This document shows, piece after piece, positions 21,863 through 33,296 of a DNA stretch of 64,000 nt. Within the stretch, counting starts at the first letter, position 1. The number at the start of each line of letters is the position of its first letter. The notes under the pieces were generated by a model, which searched no databases, had not been told where the DNA came from, and saw only the letters and a list, made by a program, of their open reading frames with translations. The stretch is from Hyposmocoma kahamanoa (lineage: Eukaryota > Arthropoda > Insecta > Lepidoptera > Cosmopterigidae). The stretch is taken from NCBI RefSeq assembly GCF_003589595.1, contig NW_020654422.1, forward strand, positions 1,476,266-1,540,265, read 5' to 3'. The position numbers were made by a program, and so were the translations under genes.

Positions 21863-23402
21863 GGAGATACTGATCAAATGTGGCTTGACTTCATCGTTAG
21901 CGAATTGCGACTAAACATTCACAAAAATGTTCTAACTTGAAAATCATAGTCATAGGTGCAAGCCGATTAGGAATAGGACATAGGTTTGAGAATCAATCGT
22001 TCTTCCCTACCCATTTGATATTTAAGAGTCGGTACTACCTTAACTCGAATTAAAATTTTGTTCCGCACTAATACGGTTTATTTTGCTTTTTTTTTTTCGA
22101 TTTTACGATTTATTTTACGATATTTTTATATACGAAAATAAGATCATTTTAAAAATATATATCGTATATTATACGTGTTATATGTAGTTCAATTCATATT
22201 AAAAAAAGTCATTGGTATATGTAAAGTACCTATTCAATACAGCGGTTTTCTTGTAAAACTCGTAGGAATCGTGTTTTCACACCGTATGGTAGTCATTATA
22301 TATCCTCAATTTTACTACATACAGTTATGCGCAATCAACGCCATTTCAGGTTGTATAGACTCTTAAGTAAGACAAATATATTTAACCAATTGGCTAAATA
22401 TTCAAACTTAATATACGAATGGCAAACTTGAACTCCAGACTTTGTACTTTATCTGTTGTCTCTAAATCTAATCCCTGAACTAACGGTATTTAGTGCCTAG
22501 ATACGTAGGTATCTTATGTAGTCTAGGTAGTTGAACGAAGTCAGGTCACGCAAGTCGTGGGCTCGGTGAACGTGGAATGTGAACAACCTTGGTTGATTTG
22601 TTGATCTATAGGGCTTTTATGTTTATTTGCTAGTACCTAAAAGTTTGTCATTGGTTTATATTGTAACATTTTTCTGTTTTAGTGTATAAATTTGTTAAAA
22701 AACACCTCATCTTAATGTTGTTAAGGTGCACTTTCCATTGTATTTACACGAATTCAATTTCTATCAAAAGTGCATCTTTCTTCGCTTAATATAGGATTGA
22801 TTTACATCTTACATTTTTATTATTAAGAATAATTGTGTGTTTAAAAATGTTGACACTGACCACACTTGTAATTAGCAAAACGTGGAAACGTGATGTGAAC
22901 AGCTTCACCAGATTAGCAAGTAGGTATATTTATGTACTATTTTTAATCGTATGAAGTAGTCATAGCTTATTATAATCATTATCAACTTGAAACAGAACAC
23001 GTCCTATAATTGAGCCCTGAGGAAGTATTTCTGAAACGAGGAAATCTATAGGTTAAATCGTAACGGGATAGGCTAGTGATCTTATCGCCATGCCCTTTTG
23101 CATGTAATTTACTATCTAATTAATGAAATCAATCGCTGACATTAACGACGGGATGCTGTTTTACATTTATGTTTTTTTTCTATAGGCACTTGTGAATTAA
23201 ATACAATTTTTCAGCCCTATATTGATACTACCAATATACGAAACACAACTACTGGGCACGGGTCTCGTCAAGATGCCTTTAGGGACGTTTGGAGGTTCAG
23301 TTTACATTGCAGCCGAATGAAAAAGAAGTGACATTTTATAGAGAAATTGTAAATAGCAAAATGAATTTTATGTCTATGTAACGCACAAACTTAACTTTAA
23401 AC
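21863..23402. other. Intronic DNA, nothing recognised
   Basis: AT-rich. No repeat matched inside the window and no coding frame that looks like a protein family. Confidence 0.35.
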
Positions 23403-23624
23403 TGCCTACGTGGCCGAACGGTTACCATGCCGGACTGCCATGCAGAGGTCCCAGGTTCGATTCCCGGGCCGGGAGAAATATTTGTATGACCTACATTTAT
23501 TTCTCTCGTGAGTTTGGATGTAATTTGTGGTTGTCAATTTGTGTGTCCATGGCACCCGCGATACAGGGTTTCCCTAGTGCAGGGCTATGTTGAATGTGTG
23601 CGTTATTATTATAAAAAAAAAACT
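23403..23624 (+). mobile_element. SINE-1 copy, near complete
   Basis: tRNA-like head tgcctacgtggccgaacggt (A box) and ccaggttcgattcccgggcc (B box), body tgagtttggatgtaatttgt and gtccatggcacccgcgatac, then a (tta)n/poly-A end. The closest relative is at 53465. Confidence 0.92.
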
Positions 23625-25391
23625 AGATACGATATAGAGTTGCGGGAATTCTCGAGACCAAAAAACAGGTCGCGCAGACCATTCCCAGGCTGTGCGCATA
23701 ATAAAAGATGGCGAAAAGCGCTTAGTACGCCTCGTAGGGTCAAAAGCACGTCAAGTTTGACACTTAAGACTTAAATCCAACTCTATGCCGCTTACGATAA
23801 GAACGGTCCAAAGTACAAAATGTCAAGCTTTGCTTTGGCTTTGCTCTTGACTGTACGTAATTATTGTAAGTGATATATATGAACTAACTTTATATTAGAA
23901 CGAGCTACTCCTATCCGACTCTCTAAGTACACAAAGTTTTCTCTAGAATATTCCATATTATATTGTTTTGTTAATTTTCTGTATTTTCCGTTATGATTAA
24001 CAGGGCAGGATTAATTAGCATTTGTGGTGTGAACGGCCATAAAACATATTTAACGGCATATTAACTCTATCAAAGGTTAAACCACATCCTGCCTTTTTCA
24101 CATAAGGGAACCATATGATAATAAGAAATACTAACTTATTGCGTATGATATTCAATCATTTTATAGGATTAATTTTTATTCGTGTATAAAGAAATTCAGC
24201 AAAACATGCGACTTATATTGTGCATTTATAATTTCGTTTCTATATACTGCATAGGGCGCCCTAATTATACACATTGTAATACCAAAAATAAGCGTGTGTA
24301 AGAAGAATGCCGTCGTATCATAACCGCAAAGTACCTATTTTGCTGTGTTTTCACTTCCCGATTAATTAGATTTCCTCCCTCGTGATGACTCGAGAAAGCT
24401 CGAGACTACATTTTAAACTGTACTCTGATAATACGTAAGAAAGCCATTTATGCCCAAGTTTTGGTTCTTCGTCTATAAGAATATAACAAAATATCTTTTG
24501 ACTGGCTTGAAGCAAAAGTTTTCACTAAAAAAAAAACATTTTTTCCCTTCTTCACTTTTTCCACTGTTTTCGTATTGTGCTCCGCGCCTCAAATCAAGCT
24601 TGGCGGTGCGACTCCATTTATCCTTCTAAGACTCCTAAAGAAGCTATATTTCCACAGAATGTACGCCTTCACATAAACCAGCAAAGTGATTTCTGAAACC
24701 TATCACGCTCGCCTCTAGTCAACAAAAGCGAGAAGGGCACGAGAAAGGCAAACAGGTTCCCGCTAATGCAATTATCGACTAGTCCCACTCTAAGTGGACT
24801 GGGAACGGAATGGAAACCATCTTTGACTTCCGAAGAAACTTAGAATCCTTTAACCTTCCTAGAGTCTAGCATTTAAATTAAATCTCAATGGTAACCAAGG
24901 ATAGGAAAAAAGAGTACAGGATGTAGTGTTTATACTTTAATTAACGCAATAATGGACTTTGTTAATTAATAACTTTTTGGTTGTCTTGGAACTTACACAA
25001 ATATTTACAATTTATTAAGAAACCATGTACTAAGTCTTTTTTTGTGAAAGCAATTTTGGCACAGTAAATTTTTGGTCAAGCGTTTTTAGTGCTGATCGAC
25101 TCAGTTTCATGTTTTCATTGCATGGGAAGAAAACATCGCAACAGCAGCAGTGAGCAACTTCTGCTTTTAAATATTATAAAATGCTTTTTCATACAAAATT
25201 AATAAAATTCATTAATTCTAATTAATGCTGGTGGACTCAATTTCATTGTATCGGAAAAGATTCCGGACAGCAGAAGTTGTTCAAATTTAATAAAGTGTTA
25301 TCCATTTTGTTTTGTACATATACAAAATAGACTTAAGCGATTGAGTTAAATTGGTCTAGTTAAAAATTTTTAAACTTTTATTAAACTGAGA
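23625..25391. other. Intronic DNA; a repeat linked to family E near 25030-25250
   Basis: 25041-25090 (tttttttgtgaaagcaattt then tggtcaagcg) matches 8735-8780 in diverged form, and 25200-25245 matches 8965-9010. The remainder shows nothing. No gene supported. Confidence 0.35.
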
Positions 25392-26069
25392 TCAAAGTGT
25401 ATGAATTTGTTTTTTTGAGAGTTCTTTCGATTTATTTGTTAGCAAAGTTTGCATTCCTTTCAAAACTTGTATAGAGCAAATCAATTGCCTGGTTTTCATT
25501 TGGTTAGTATAGGATTTTATGGTTTCCATCGATTCGGCACGAACTGCCAATAAAGGATCGCCGGTATTGTTTTTCAGATCATCAAAGCCATTTGCACGCA
25601 TTCCCAGCAATCCTTTGTTTTAGGATACCAATACTTTTTGGCGTTTTTATATCTTTCGCTCAATTTGTGGTTTAGCGATGCCGAACAAAATTTTGCTGCA
25701 GGATATTTTACCTCAGAAATATTACTCGCAGCTGCCTCTTGAGAGACAGCACGCACCTGCTAGCATGCCTCAGTTTCTTTCACCTTTGACATTCGACAAT
25801 GTTTATACTGATGCCCACCAATTACATTTCTTGTCTGTCCGGTCCATTGTCTCCTTTGTCTGTCCAGCAGTAATTATGTTCCTACAATCTACCCACGCTC
25901 TTCGTAATTGACTCGTTCGTGTCACGTTGTGGTTTATAATTTTTAACTTCTCTCTGTTTGGTTTAGATATGTATCGCTTGACTAGCTTATCTTTATTAGG
26001 GAAGCACCAAATTCGTTTTAATTGTGCCTTCCTGTGATAAATAAAATTTTGTATGACGTTCTTATTCAT
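25392..26069 (-). pseudogene. Unrecognised degenerate coding-like block
   Basis: Three frames on the - strand follow one another with small offsets: 26069-25803, then 25756-25574, then 25610-25392. The peptides are Lys/Asn-rich and protein-like (HKLSERYKNAKKYWYPKTKD; AVRAESMETIKSYTNQMKTR). They read as one protein broken by two frameshifts, as in an old transposon gene or processed copy. I do not recognise the family. The chance of meaningless frames is considerable. Confidence 0.3.
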
Positions 26070-27037
26070 CTACAATTTGTATCTTGTATCAATTTGTATA
26101 ATTCGAGGATTTCGTACATAAAATAATAATAAATTACTAAGGATGTGACCTTCATCAAACGCTTACCTCATCCGATGCAAACTCGACGATTGAGCCTAGA
26201 GGTTGAGCAAGGACCAATCATCCATATCCGTATACACGCTGGGGTGCTTAAAAACAAAGATTTTACGTCAATTGAAATTATGTTATATTTATATACATTT
26301 ACACTGAGTTTCCGAAAAGGTCTTCCATTCCATCCATCACGTCATTTCTACAAATGAAATAACACTCTACCCTCAGTTACATTTCGTGAAATGGAAGCTG
26401 CTCAGACAAACAGGAACGTCTTCTGAAATTCCGTATCCCGTCGGGAAATCGCAATTCGACAACGCTCTGTCTTGCAGAGTTCCCGCGCCAGAGGAATGCT
26501 CAGTATTCGTCGGGACGGATCCCCGACCTGTCAATGATTTATGAATAGCAGCTGAATGAATTTTTATAACATTATTTTACCTTTTTCTTTTGAGCAAATC
26601 GTAATAGTAACCTTCATGTGTAAAACTTGTCATACTGGCAAGTGCCTGATAATGACGGAGTTAGTTATTAATCTTATTTAGTCGTCGAGCAGCAATAAAC
26701 GACACTATAACTACGGTCACGTCACGTGAAGGCATCCGAGGGCCCTGGTGTCGTCGGTAGCCGAGTCAACAATTTATTGGATCTCATCTATCAAGACGGA
26801 CGTCGCCGTATTGTTCAATTACATTCCTTGTACTCGGACGGCCGAATGGAATTTACTGGTCGATTCAACTGTCCGCCTTATTAATTTGTTTTAAATTTAA
26901 AAAATCTTACTTTGATCTGAGATGTGGATTCATGCGTGTCACAATTTGTATAGACATTACTTATACTATTCCAAAGCGTTCATGAAACTACCAAAACTGG
27001 ACCAATATTCAAACGTAAAATTCATGCATAATATTTT
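26070..27037. other. Low-repeat intronic block
   Basis: 26380-26880 is GC-richer and free of the window's repeats (e.g. cgtcgggaaatcgcaattcg, ggcatccgagggccctggtg). This could be conserved non-coding DNA, but nothing proves it. Confidence 0.3.
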
Positions 27038-27172
27038 ATGATACCAAATGGTGAGACGAACAAGTAGTGCGGCTGGTGGTAAGCTACGGGTCTGTCCATA
27101 ACTGTTGCAGTGCCCCTCTAGCTTTAAATCACAAAGATCTGAAAGACACTGCCACTGCTGCTGCAACACATA
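27038..27172 (-). repeat. Rep300 copy, first part (split by a LINE)
   Basis: tatgataccaaatggtgaga ... aaagatctgaaagacactgc cactgc. It breaks off in the middle; the rest starts at 27811. Confidence 0.85.
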
Positions 27173-27174
27173 TT

Positions 27175-27605
27175 ATGAAATGTGTCAGGGCCATGTTTGG
27201 TGTGGGTCAGCGAGACAGTTGTGTATCTTACTTCAGGAAACTGAAGATATTAACCGTACCATCGATGTATATTTACGAAGCCTACGTTTATTATGTGAAA
27301 CAAAATCTAAGCAGCTTTAATATAGTCAAAACTAGATATCCTTAAAAGGAATCAAAGAATAAAATACAAATACGGCCCAAACTTCGCTCTAATTTGGAAT
27401 TTTACAGAAGAGCGATGTTCGTATTACCACCCAAATTATTTAATAAATTACTGAATGCTGTTAAAGAATTAAATTGCAGACAATTTAAAATGAAATTGCA
27501 TAATTTATTAGTTACTCAATGCTACTACAATGTTGATGATTTGTTACTTGATAACATGAAATGTAAAATTTAACTATTGTGTTATATTTTTGACTTCCTA
27601 TTTTC
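27175..27605 (+). pseudogene. Non-LTR retrotransposon C-terminal region inserted in Rep300
   Basis: 27178-27345 encodes KCVRAMFGVGQRDSCVSYFR and KLKILTVPSMYIYEAYVYYV, the RDSC...F..L.ILT.PSLYI.E block typical of reverse transcriptase C termini of jockey/CR1-like LINEs. After a frameshift, 27410-27570 encodes FVLPPKLFNKLLNAVKELNC and QFKMKLHNLLVTQCYYNVDD, the usual last part, ending in a stop. It is 5' truncated. A decayed relative is at 20237-20590. Confidence 0.8.
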
Positions 27606-27810
27606 TGGTCAAATTCCAATTGTTGTAGTTTGTTTATGCTATTGTTTTAATTTAACTGTAATGCATACGACATCTAAAGTGAAATAAGCAATGTGTAAAA
27701 TATTCACATGCCAAGTTTTGGTAAAATATACGATCTCATTTAATACAAGTAACTATACTATAAGACCTGCATTGTCAAATACATTTTTCAGCGAATAAAT
27801 ATCTTGCATT
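27606..27810 (+). repeat. Probable 3' UTR of the inserted LINE
   Basis: AT-rich DNA between the LINE stop and the point where Rep300 resumes at 27811. It is assigned to the LINE because the host Rep300 copy is interrupted exactly over 27173-27810. Confidence 0.55.
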
Positions 27811-27950
27811 CTACTGCGCTCGTCACCCTGAGACATAAGTTGACAAGTCCCATGTGAACGCTATAATGCTCACATTACTGCTTGACATCAGAAATAGGTA
27901 AGGTGGCAGTACTTCTGTGGACGAACTCTTTCACAAGGACCACTACTGCT
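27811..27950 (-). repeat. Rep300 copy, second part
   Basis: actgcgctcgtcaccctgag ... cacaaggaccactactgcta. Continues the element begun at 27038. Confidence 0.88.
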
Positions 27951-28636
27951 ATATATAAAGTATTCGAATTGCCTAAGCCGATTTTAGTGCTTCCTATCAC
28001 AAAAACGCTGTTAAGTTTGCATTATTATTCAATAGCATGTTTCCGTGGAACCTGTCAATTTGTTATGTCGTTAGCAATTAAGTATTAATTTAAATGCGCC
28101 CTCGATTGAACCGCACATTGTACCTTTTCACGTAGCAGGGCATTATTAATTTGGTATTACAACGATCGCTAATTTCGCGTGATATGATTCGACTGCCTGA
28201 GGGCCAGGGGTAAACACCAATTAATCCCGGGAACACGATACGTAGAGGGGCACGGGGAGCTTCTCGACAGATTGTATAATGCCACTGCATTTCTACTGCT
28301 TCCGATGCAATCGTCCAGGGGGCGTGTGCCAAGGGGGATTTAAAGACCGTCACTTGGGCTAATATATTTTTCTTCCAACCTCATTGTTTGTCAGTGATCG
28401 ATCAAATTGAAAGTGGAAGTCTTGAATAGAGCTTTCCTTTATTGTTGTCTGAAATGCGGTGTTTAAGTTCGCGTCATTACCTTCTACAATCTCTTAAGGC
28501 AGTATGCAAGTAGCATTGTCTAGCGCAACAGGGTTGCTCAACAACTCTTTGCTGTAACATTTATTTGTTGAATTCATGATGTATTTACTGCCATGTTATT
28601 CATATTTTTTTGTGAAAATACTCCCCTACTTTTTTA
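27951..28636. other. Intronic DNA, nothing recognised
   Basis: 28090-28360 is GC-richer and non-repetitive within the window. No gene seen. Confidence 0.3.
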
Positions 28637-28950
28637 TTGTTATTGATACAAAGAGCGAACAACTCCGTCGAACCAGCGACTGTTGCCACACCGGGGCCAC
28701 CGCTCTTAACAATTATGCTCAGGCCACACAGAGGTGGCCGCGGAAGCGTTCCGGGCGCGGGAATTTTTGTTCTGTCACACTGAAACGCGACGCCACCGCG
28801 CGTTTCAGTGTAGCAGGGTTCATAAGAATTAGTACATTACAAAAATTCCCGCGCCCGGAACGCTTCACTTACACTTACACATCAGACTCTTTATGTAGTG
28901 CTCTTTGTCAGATTTTTTTGTGTGTTGTTCGATCTTGATATCAATAACAA
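28637..28950. repeat. Nested foldback element
   Basis: Three nested inverted repeats. The outer ends are ttgttattgata..cgaacaac, 24 of 27 identical (28637-28663 / 28924-28950). The middle arms are a perfect 28-bp pair (28743-28770 / 28839-28866, gaagcgttccgggcgcggga...). The inner hairpin cactgaaacgcg/cgcgtttcagtg has a 9-base loop (28778-28810). GC-rich in an AT-rich region and without coding capacity. Confidence 0.9.
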
Positions 28951-29211
28951 ACTGCTCTATTATATTTATTACACAACAATTAATAATTGAATGAAAAATA
29001 AACTACTCTAATAAATTAATCTTAAACGTAGTCGGAAACTGAACGATGTTTACAAAACTGTCTAAATAGTTATTTTCCTGTATTTATTGGGGACGAAGCG
29101 TTTCACGTTAAGTTACTAAGTTAGTAACACTACGCTGATAGCGAGCAAGCCGTGAGTTATAGCGCTCTTCATACGCTGCATAGGGCCTTAGGGAAAAAAC
29201 ATGGGGCCGTT
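28951..29211. other. AT-rich DNA between foldback and minisatellite
   Basis: Nothing recognised apart from ctgcatagggccttaggg, which is similar to ctgcatagggcgccctaa at 24249. Confidence 0.3.
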
Positions 29212-29650
29212 GTAAGATCGAAATGAGTTTTATAACAAACTGTGCATGATTGTAGATGTAAGATCGAAATGAGTTTGAACAATTTGTGTGTGATTATAGA
29301 TGTAAGATCGAATTTATTTTCATAATATGTGAGTGATTGTAGATGTAAGATCAAAATAAATTTTGACAATTTGTATGTGATTGTAGATATAAGATCGTAA
29401 TGAGTTTTAACAACTTGTTGTGATTGTAGACGTAAGATCGAAATTAGTTTTAACAACTTGTATGTGATTGTAGATGTAAGGTCGAAATGAGTTTTAACTA
29501 TTTGTGTGTAATTGTAGATGTAAGATCGAAATGAGTTTTAACAATTTATGTGCGATTGTAGATGTAAGATCGAAATGAGTTCTAATAATGTGTACGATTG
29601 TAGATGTAAATTGAAAATGAGTTTTATCAATTTGTATATCATTGTCGATA
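29212..29650. repeat. Minisatellite, about ten units of 42-46 bp
   Basis: The unit is gtaagatcgaaatgagtttt aacaatttgtgtgtgattgt agat. Units start at about 29212, 29258, 29302 and so on to 29650, with substitutions and 1-4 base length changes; the last unit is the most divergent. The frame on the - strand here is a by-product of the repeat. Confidence 0.93.
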
Positions 29651-30836
29651 AATGTTCAAGTCCCGAAATGAATGACAAATAAAACGTGTTTAACATTTTT
29701 TGTGCCTACTTCATAAGTAAACACACGTGATTAGCAACGTCATGCGAGTCCAATGACTCGTTCGCCAATAATATGTGTTACGAAATCTGAACGTGACGGG
29801 ACACATGTCCAACTGTTGTTACCTACTAACGATGTGACAAAATACACTTGGATAAAATCCAAATATGCCGTTTTTACAAAACCACGGCATAGCGACACCC
29901 CAGTTTGAAAAAGAAAGAGGGGAACTGATCCCGGCTAATGGTTTACGTTTTTTTAAGGCTACGAGTTTGTCCGGAATATTGTTTAATTTAGCTTCTCCAC
30001 GGTCATTGTCATTTGTCTAGCTGACTTGACAGTTAGTTTTTTAGGTGTTGAGTACACTTGAGTGAATAAAACCGGACTCGAATGCTTCACCGTGTACGTA
30101 CCTACTATAATCAAAATCGATACGTTACCACCTTCAGAGTCTTCTTCTTCGGATTTTGTCATTTGTCTGAATTTTTCGGATAATAATTATCAGAATAAAT
30201 AATAAAATATCCACGTTGCATTTCCGTAGTAAAACTCGATTTATGACAAAAATTTTGTTGCCTGGATGCTTGTCCATCTCTGCTGCCGCCTGAGAGAGAG
30301 ATTTTCATTTTTATTTTCTTGGCAGAAAATTCGGACTTTCTTTGCGAATATCAGGGTTTTTGTTCCGACTATTCAAATTGCGGAATGGTAACTCGGGTAA
30401 GGTAGGTGTGGACAGCTGGCTTGTTCTCAACCAATGGCGTTTAGTGGTTAGATCATATGTTTTACTATAATCAATATATTTTCACAAATATGTCTGCAAA
30501 ACGAGGTATGGGGCTAATATAAATATAATCACCGCTTGCAAACAAAACTGTTTTGGTATTGTAAAGGTTTGAACTTTCCGGATAGTACATCCGCGAGAAT
30601 GAACAGACGAGGTGGGTCGAACTTTCCGAAGTTACGATTGCTTTCTAACTTTCCATCCCCTTTTCATTAAGGCTCCTTGCCGTAGAGGTATTCCGTAATT
30701 ACTTTGACAAAATTTGTAACGTCATTAAGACGTGGGTAAGGAAGTGTATCGATATAACATTCTACGACCAGCAAGGCGCGGCGTATCTCTATGACGTGTA
30801 TAAATATCATTTGAAAATATTTAGTTTTAATATTCA
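29651..30836. other. Intronic DNA, nothing recognised
   Basis: No matched repeats and no supported gene. Short palindromic and AT-rich runs only. Confidence 0.3.
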
Positions 30837-31010
30837 ATGAAGTTTAACAAACGCCAGGTCTGTGTAAAAGAGGTCCGTTATCTACCCAGGACGCTGCGAG
30901 AGGCCATTGAAATTAAAAAACATCCTAATTTCATTAGGGAAGATGGTTTCTCAGTACCACCAGTTTGGGATCCAGTATTTCCTCTGATTAAAAATCCCAA
31001 ACAGACATAA
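30837..31010 (+). pseudogene. Penelope-like retroelement C-terminal remnant
   Basis: A 57-codon frame contains LREAIEIKKHPNFIREDGFS and VPPVWDPVFPLI. This resembles the REAIEI-KHPNNFNREDG tail that follows the GIY-YIG endonuclease domain in Penelope-like elements, as I remember it. A second, more decayed copy of the same tail lies at 43372-43503. The catalytic parts are absent. It is followed by two + copies of the family E repeat, which fits an element end with pseudo-LTR-like repeats. Confidence 0.55.
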
Positions 31011-31195
31011 GACTGCAGTACTAATTAATATGTTTTAATTTATTTTAATTTCTATTATTAATTAATAATAAATTGAACTGTAAAAAAAAATATTCAATAA
31101 AATAATTAGTAAAACGTAATGTAGCGTAAATTGGGATGTTTTCTTTGTAAAATTAAAAATAAGGTATTTAATTAATAACTTTTGTAACTATAGTG
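31011..31195 (+). other. AT-rich spacer between Penelope remnant and family E repeats
   Basis: Likely the 3' non-coding part of the same element; it has (at)-rich runs and an aataaa at 31067 region but no feature of its own. Confidence 0.35.
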
Positions 31196-31383
31196 AAAAG
31201 ATAGGGTGGTTTGCATTAATATTAGACATAACTGGTTGATGATTGTACCACCTCAGTCAACGTGACCATGGGACCTGTAAAGGGCCTGAAACGTCGGTTT
31301 GTTTGAAAAAACAAATATACGCGATTTAAATGCAGAAAAATAGTTTCATTTCCTATGTGTAACAATCGCGAAAACCTAAGAAC
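31196..31383 (+). mobile_element. Penelope-linked repeat (family E), first + copy
   Basis: gatagggtggtttgcattaa, tgaccatgggacctgtaaag, ggcctgaaacgtcggtttgt, ending aatcgcgaaaacctaagaac. It lies directly downstream of the Penelope-type remnant. Confidence 0.7.
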
Positions 31384-31394
31384 TCGGTAAATAT

Positions 31395-31485
31395 TTAGTT
31401 CTTAGGTTTTTGGGATTTTTGTACATTGGAAATGAAACTTTTTTTTCTGGTCTTGCGTATATTATTTTTTTAAACAAACAAAAGT
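31395..31485 (-). mobile_element. Penelope-linked repeat (family E), inverted part
   Basis: agttcttaggtttttgggat, ggaaatgaaactttttttt, tttaaacaaacaaaagttac: the outer half of family E in reverse between two + copies. Confidence 0.6.
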
Positions 31486-31489
31486 TACG

Positions 31490-31655
31490 AAAAATAGGGT
31501 GGTAGCATTTATATTTGACATAACTCCTTGATGACTTTACTATCTCAATCAGCCGTGACCGTGGGACCTGTGAATGGCCCGAAACGTTGGTTTGTTTGAA
31601 AAAACAAATATAGGTACGCGATTATATTCGAGAAAAATAGTTTCATTTCCAATCA
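31490..31655 (+). mobile_element. Penelope-linked repeat (family E), second + copy
   Basis: atagggtggtagcatttata, tgaccgtgggacctgtgaat, ggcccgaaacgttggtttgt, aaaaatagtttcatttcc. In tandem with 31196-31383. Confidence 0.7.
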
Positions 31656-32664
31656 TTGGAAAATTCGAACGCGTTACCATAAAATCTCATTATATTGTCG
31701 TATTAATTCTGTATTTCTCAATTTACACGTGTTACGAGTTTAATATGTTTGATAGTATCGATTATGTACAAGTATCAACGTAATGAAGACCAATATAAAA
31801 TAAGTAATTGTAAAAAAAAAACCGCTTAAATTTCCATTTAACAAGATCGTGTGAAAATTGGCTATATTTCTTATACATCGGAAACAATCCCGTACTAACA
31901 TGAAACATGAAGTTATAAGCTCATTATTTCAACAGTACCTACGTAGCTAATGGGGCCTCGTTGAAGTTAACACTTGCCCAGTTATCAAAAACCTCTTATA
32001 CTTTAACGTCTTAAAGTAACAGGCGTGTTTGTAAGTGTGTCTGGGAATACCCGGAGGCCTTGCAATATTGGTCGAGTGTAATCATAAACCACGGTTACCA
32101 CAAGGCTGTAGTGATCTAAAGCCATGTTTAGGAAATTGATTTTGCTCCTTTACTCTTATTACAGGTACGGGATCAGCAAAGTGCTCTGATGTGTGCATTT
32201 TAAAATTCATGAATGCTCGCATCGCACCCCCTGTCTAAAATGTCAATGTATCTTTTCACCTGACACAAATTCACCCTTCTATATTATGTATTTTTTCATA
32301 TTATACCGAGAATTCGAAGAGAAATTCAATAAGAAGTCAGTTAGGTGATAAACAGTATCGAGTGGTTTAAAAATTTTGTAGCATAAGTGATTACCAGAGT
32401 GGATAGTACATAGAGTGGATTATACCTCCCTCAGAAATACCGGAATGGTTAAAAGTAAAAGACAAGAAATCGAAACAAAATAGTTATATTTACAAGTAAT
32501 TCCTTCTAAATACGTAAAAACGTGTATATAGAACATAATACAATACTTCCAGAATTTCAGCGAGGGATAGATATCTCTCTATATATATTATGCCACTTTG
32601 GTATCTCAAGGAAGTCATTTATTAATAAGTATTGGTTTTATCATGTGCTGATATAGCTTTAGAC
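31656..32664. other. Intronic DNA, nothing recognised
   Basis: AT-rich, without matched repeats or coding sequence. Confidence 0.3.
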
Positions 32665-32797
32665 CAGTGGTTTTTAATCTGTGGTCCATGAACCCCTAAG
32701 GGGTCCGTTAATGGACTCCGGGGGCCCGTGGTGAGCCTACCTAACACAATGCATTAATATAAAAATTGGTTTACAATAATAGGTAGGTATTGTGCGC

Positions 32798-33254
32798 GTA
32801 ACCGACTTCAAAAAAAGGAGGAGGTTCTCAATTCGACTGGTTTTTTGTATGTATGTTACGCGATAACTCGGGCATTTGTCAACCCATTTTGATGATTCTT
32901 TTTTTGTTGGAAAGAGAGTACCTCAAGAGTGGTCCCATTTAATTTTGAAGAAAATAATCCACATCTAAGGGTGGCTGTTCACGCATGAAGATTCATTTTT
33001 ATAAATAGCGCCTAAATTTTATTATAAGGAGCAATTATTTTAATGGTTGATTTTGCTATTCTCCAATTCAAGACGTATTTCTCTCTCATTATACTTTAAG
33101 AAGTGAGAACCGATTTTTATTATCTCTTGTGTCAAGACCCGTATAGTGGCGAACTAGGGGATGAATCCGGGTTTGCGGACTTTCCGGTAACCGATTTCAA
33201 TAAAACTTGGTAATTATATGTAATTCCACGTACTGTTGAGGTCGGTTTTTTTAG
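32798..33254 (+). mobile_element. TIR family D element, longest copy
   Basis: Begins accgacttcaaaaaaaggag then gaggttctcaattcgac, and ends actgttgaggtcggtttttt. The ends form a short inverted repeat (accgacttcaa / accgacctcaa). Interior marks: ttgttggaaagagagtacct, aggggatgaatccgggtttg, ccggtaaccgatttcaataa. Confidence 0.78.
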
Positions 33255-33296
33255 TACTCTGTACTGAGATTATTTAGTACTCTATACGGAGATTAT
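33251..33296. repeat. Tandem 22-23-bp duplication
   Basis: ttagtactctgtactgagat ta followed by tttagtactctatacggaga tta. Confidence 0.75.

Noticed and set aside
23403..23624. tRNA gene (good A and B boxes)
   Set aside because: The same head with the same downstream body and tail recurs at 11005, 53465 and 7424; it is a SINE.
29169..29456. 95-codon frame on the - strand with a repeated peptide
   Set aside because: It is produced by the 42-46-bp minisatellite; unit lengths are not multiples of three, so no periodic protein is maintained.
29212..29650. CRISPR-like array
   Set aside because: Units are contiguous and diverging with no unique spacers, and the genome is eukaryotic; this is a minisatellite.
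31574..31783. 69-codon + strand frame in family E
   Set aside because: Starts inside the repeat and leaves it after about 80 bases; other copies of the repeat do not keep the frame.
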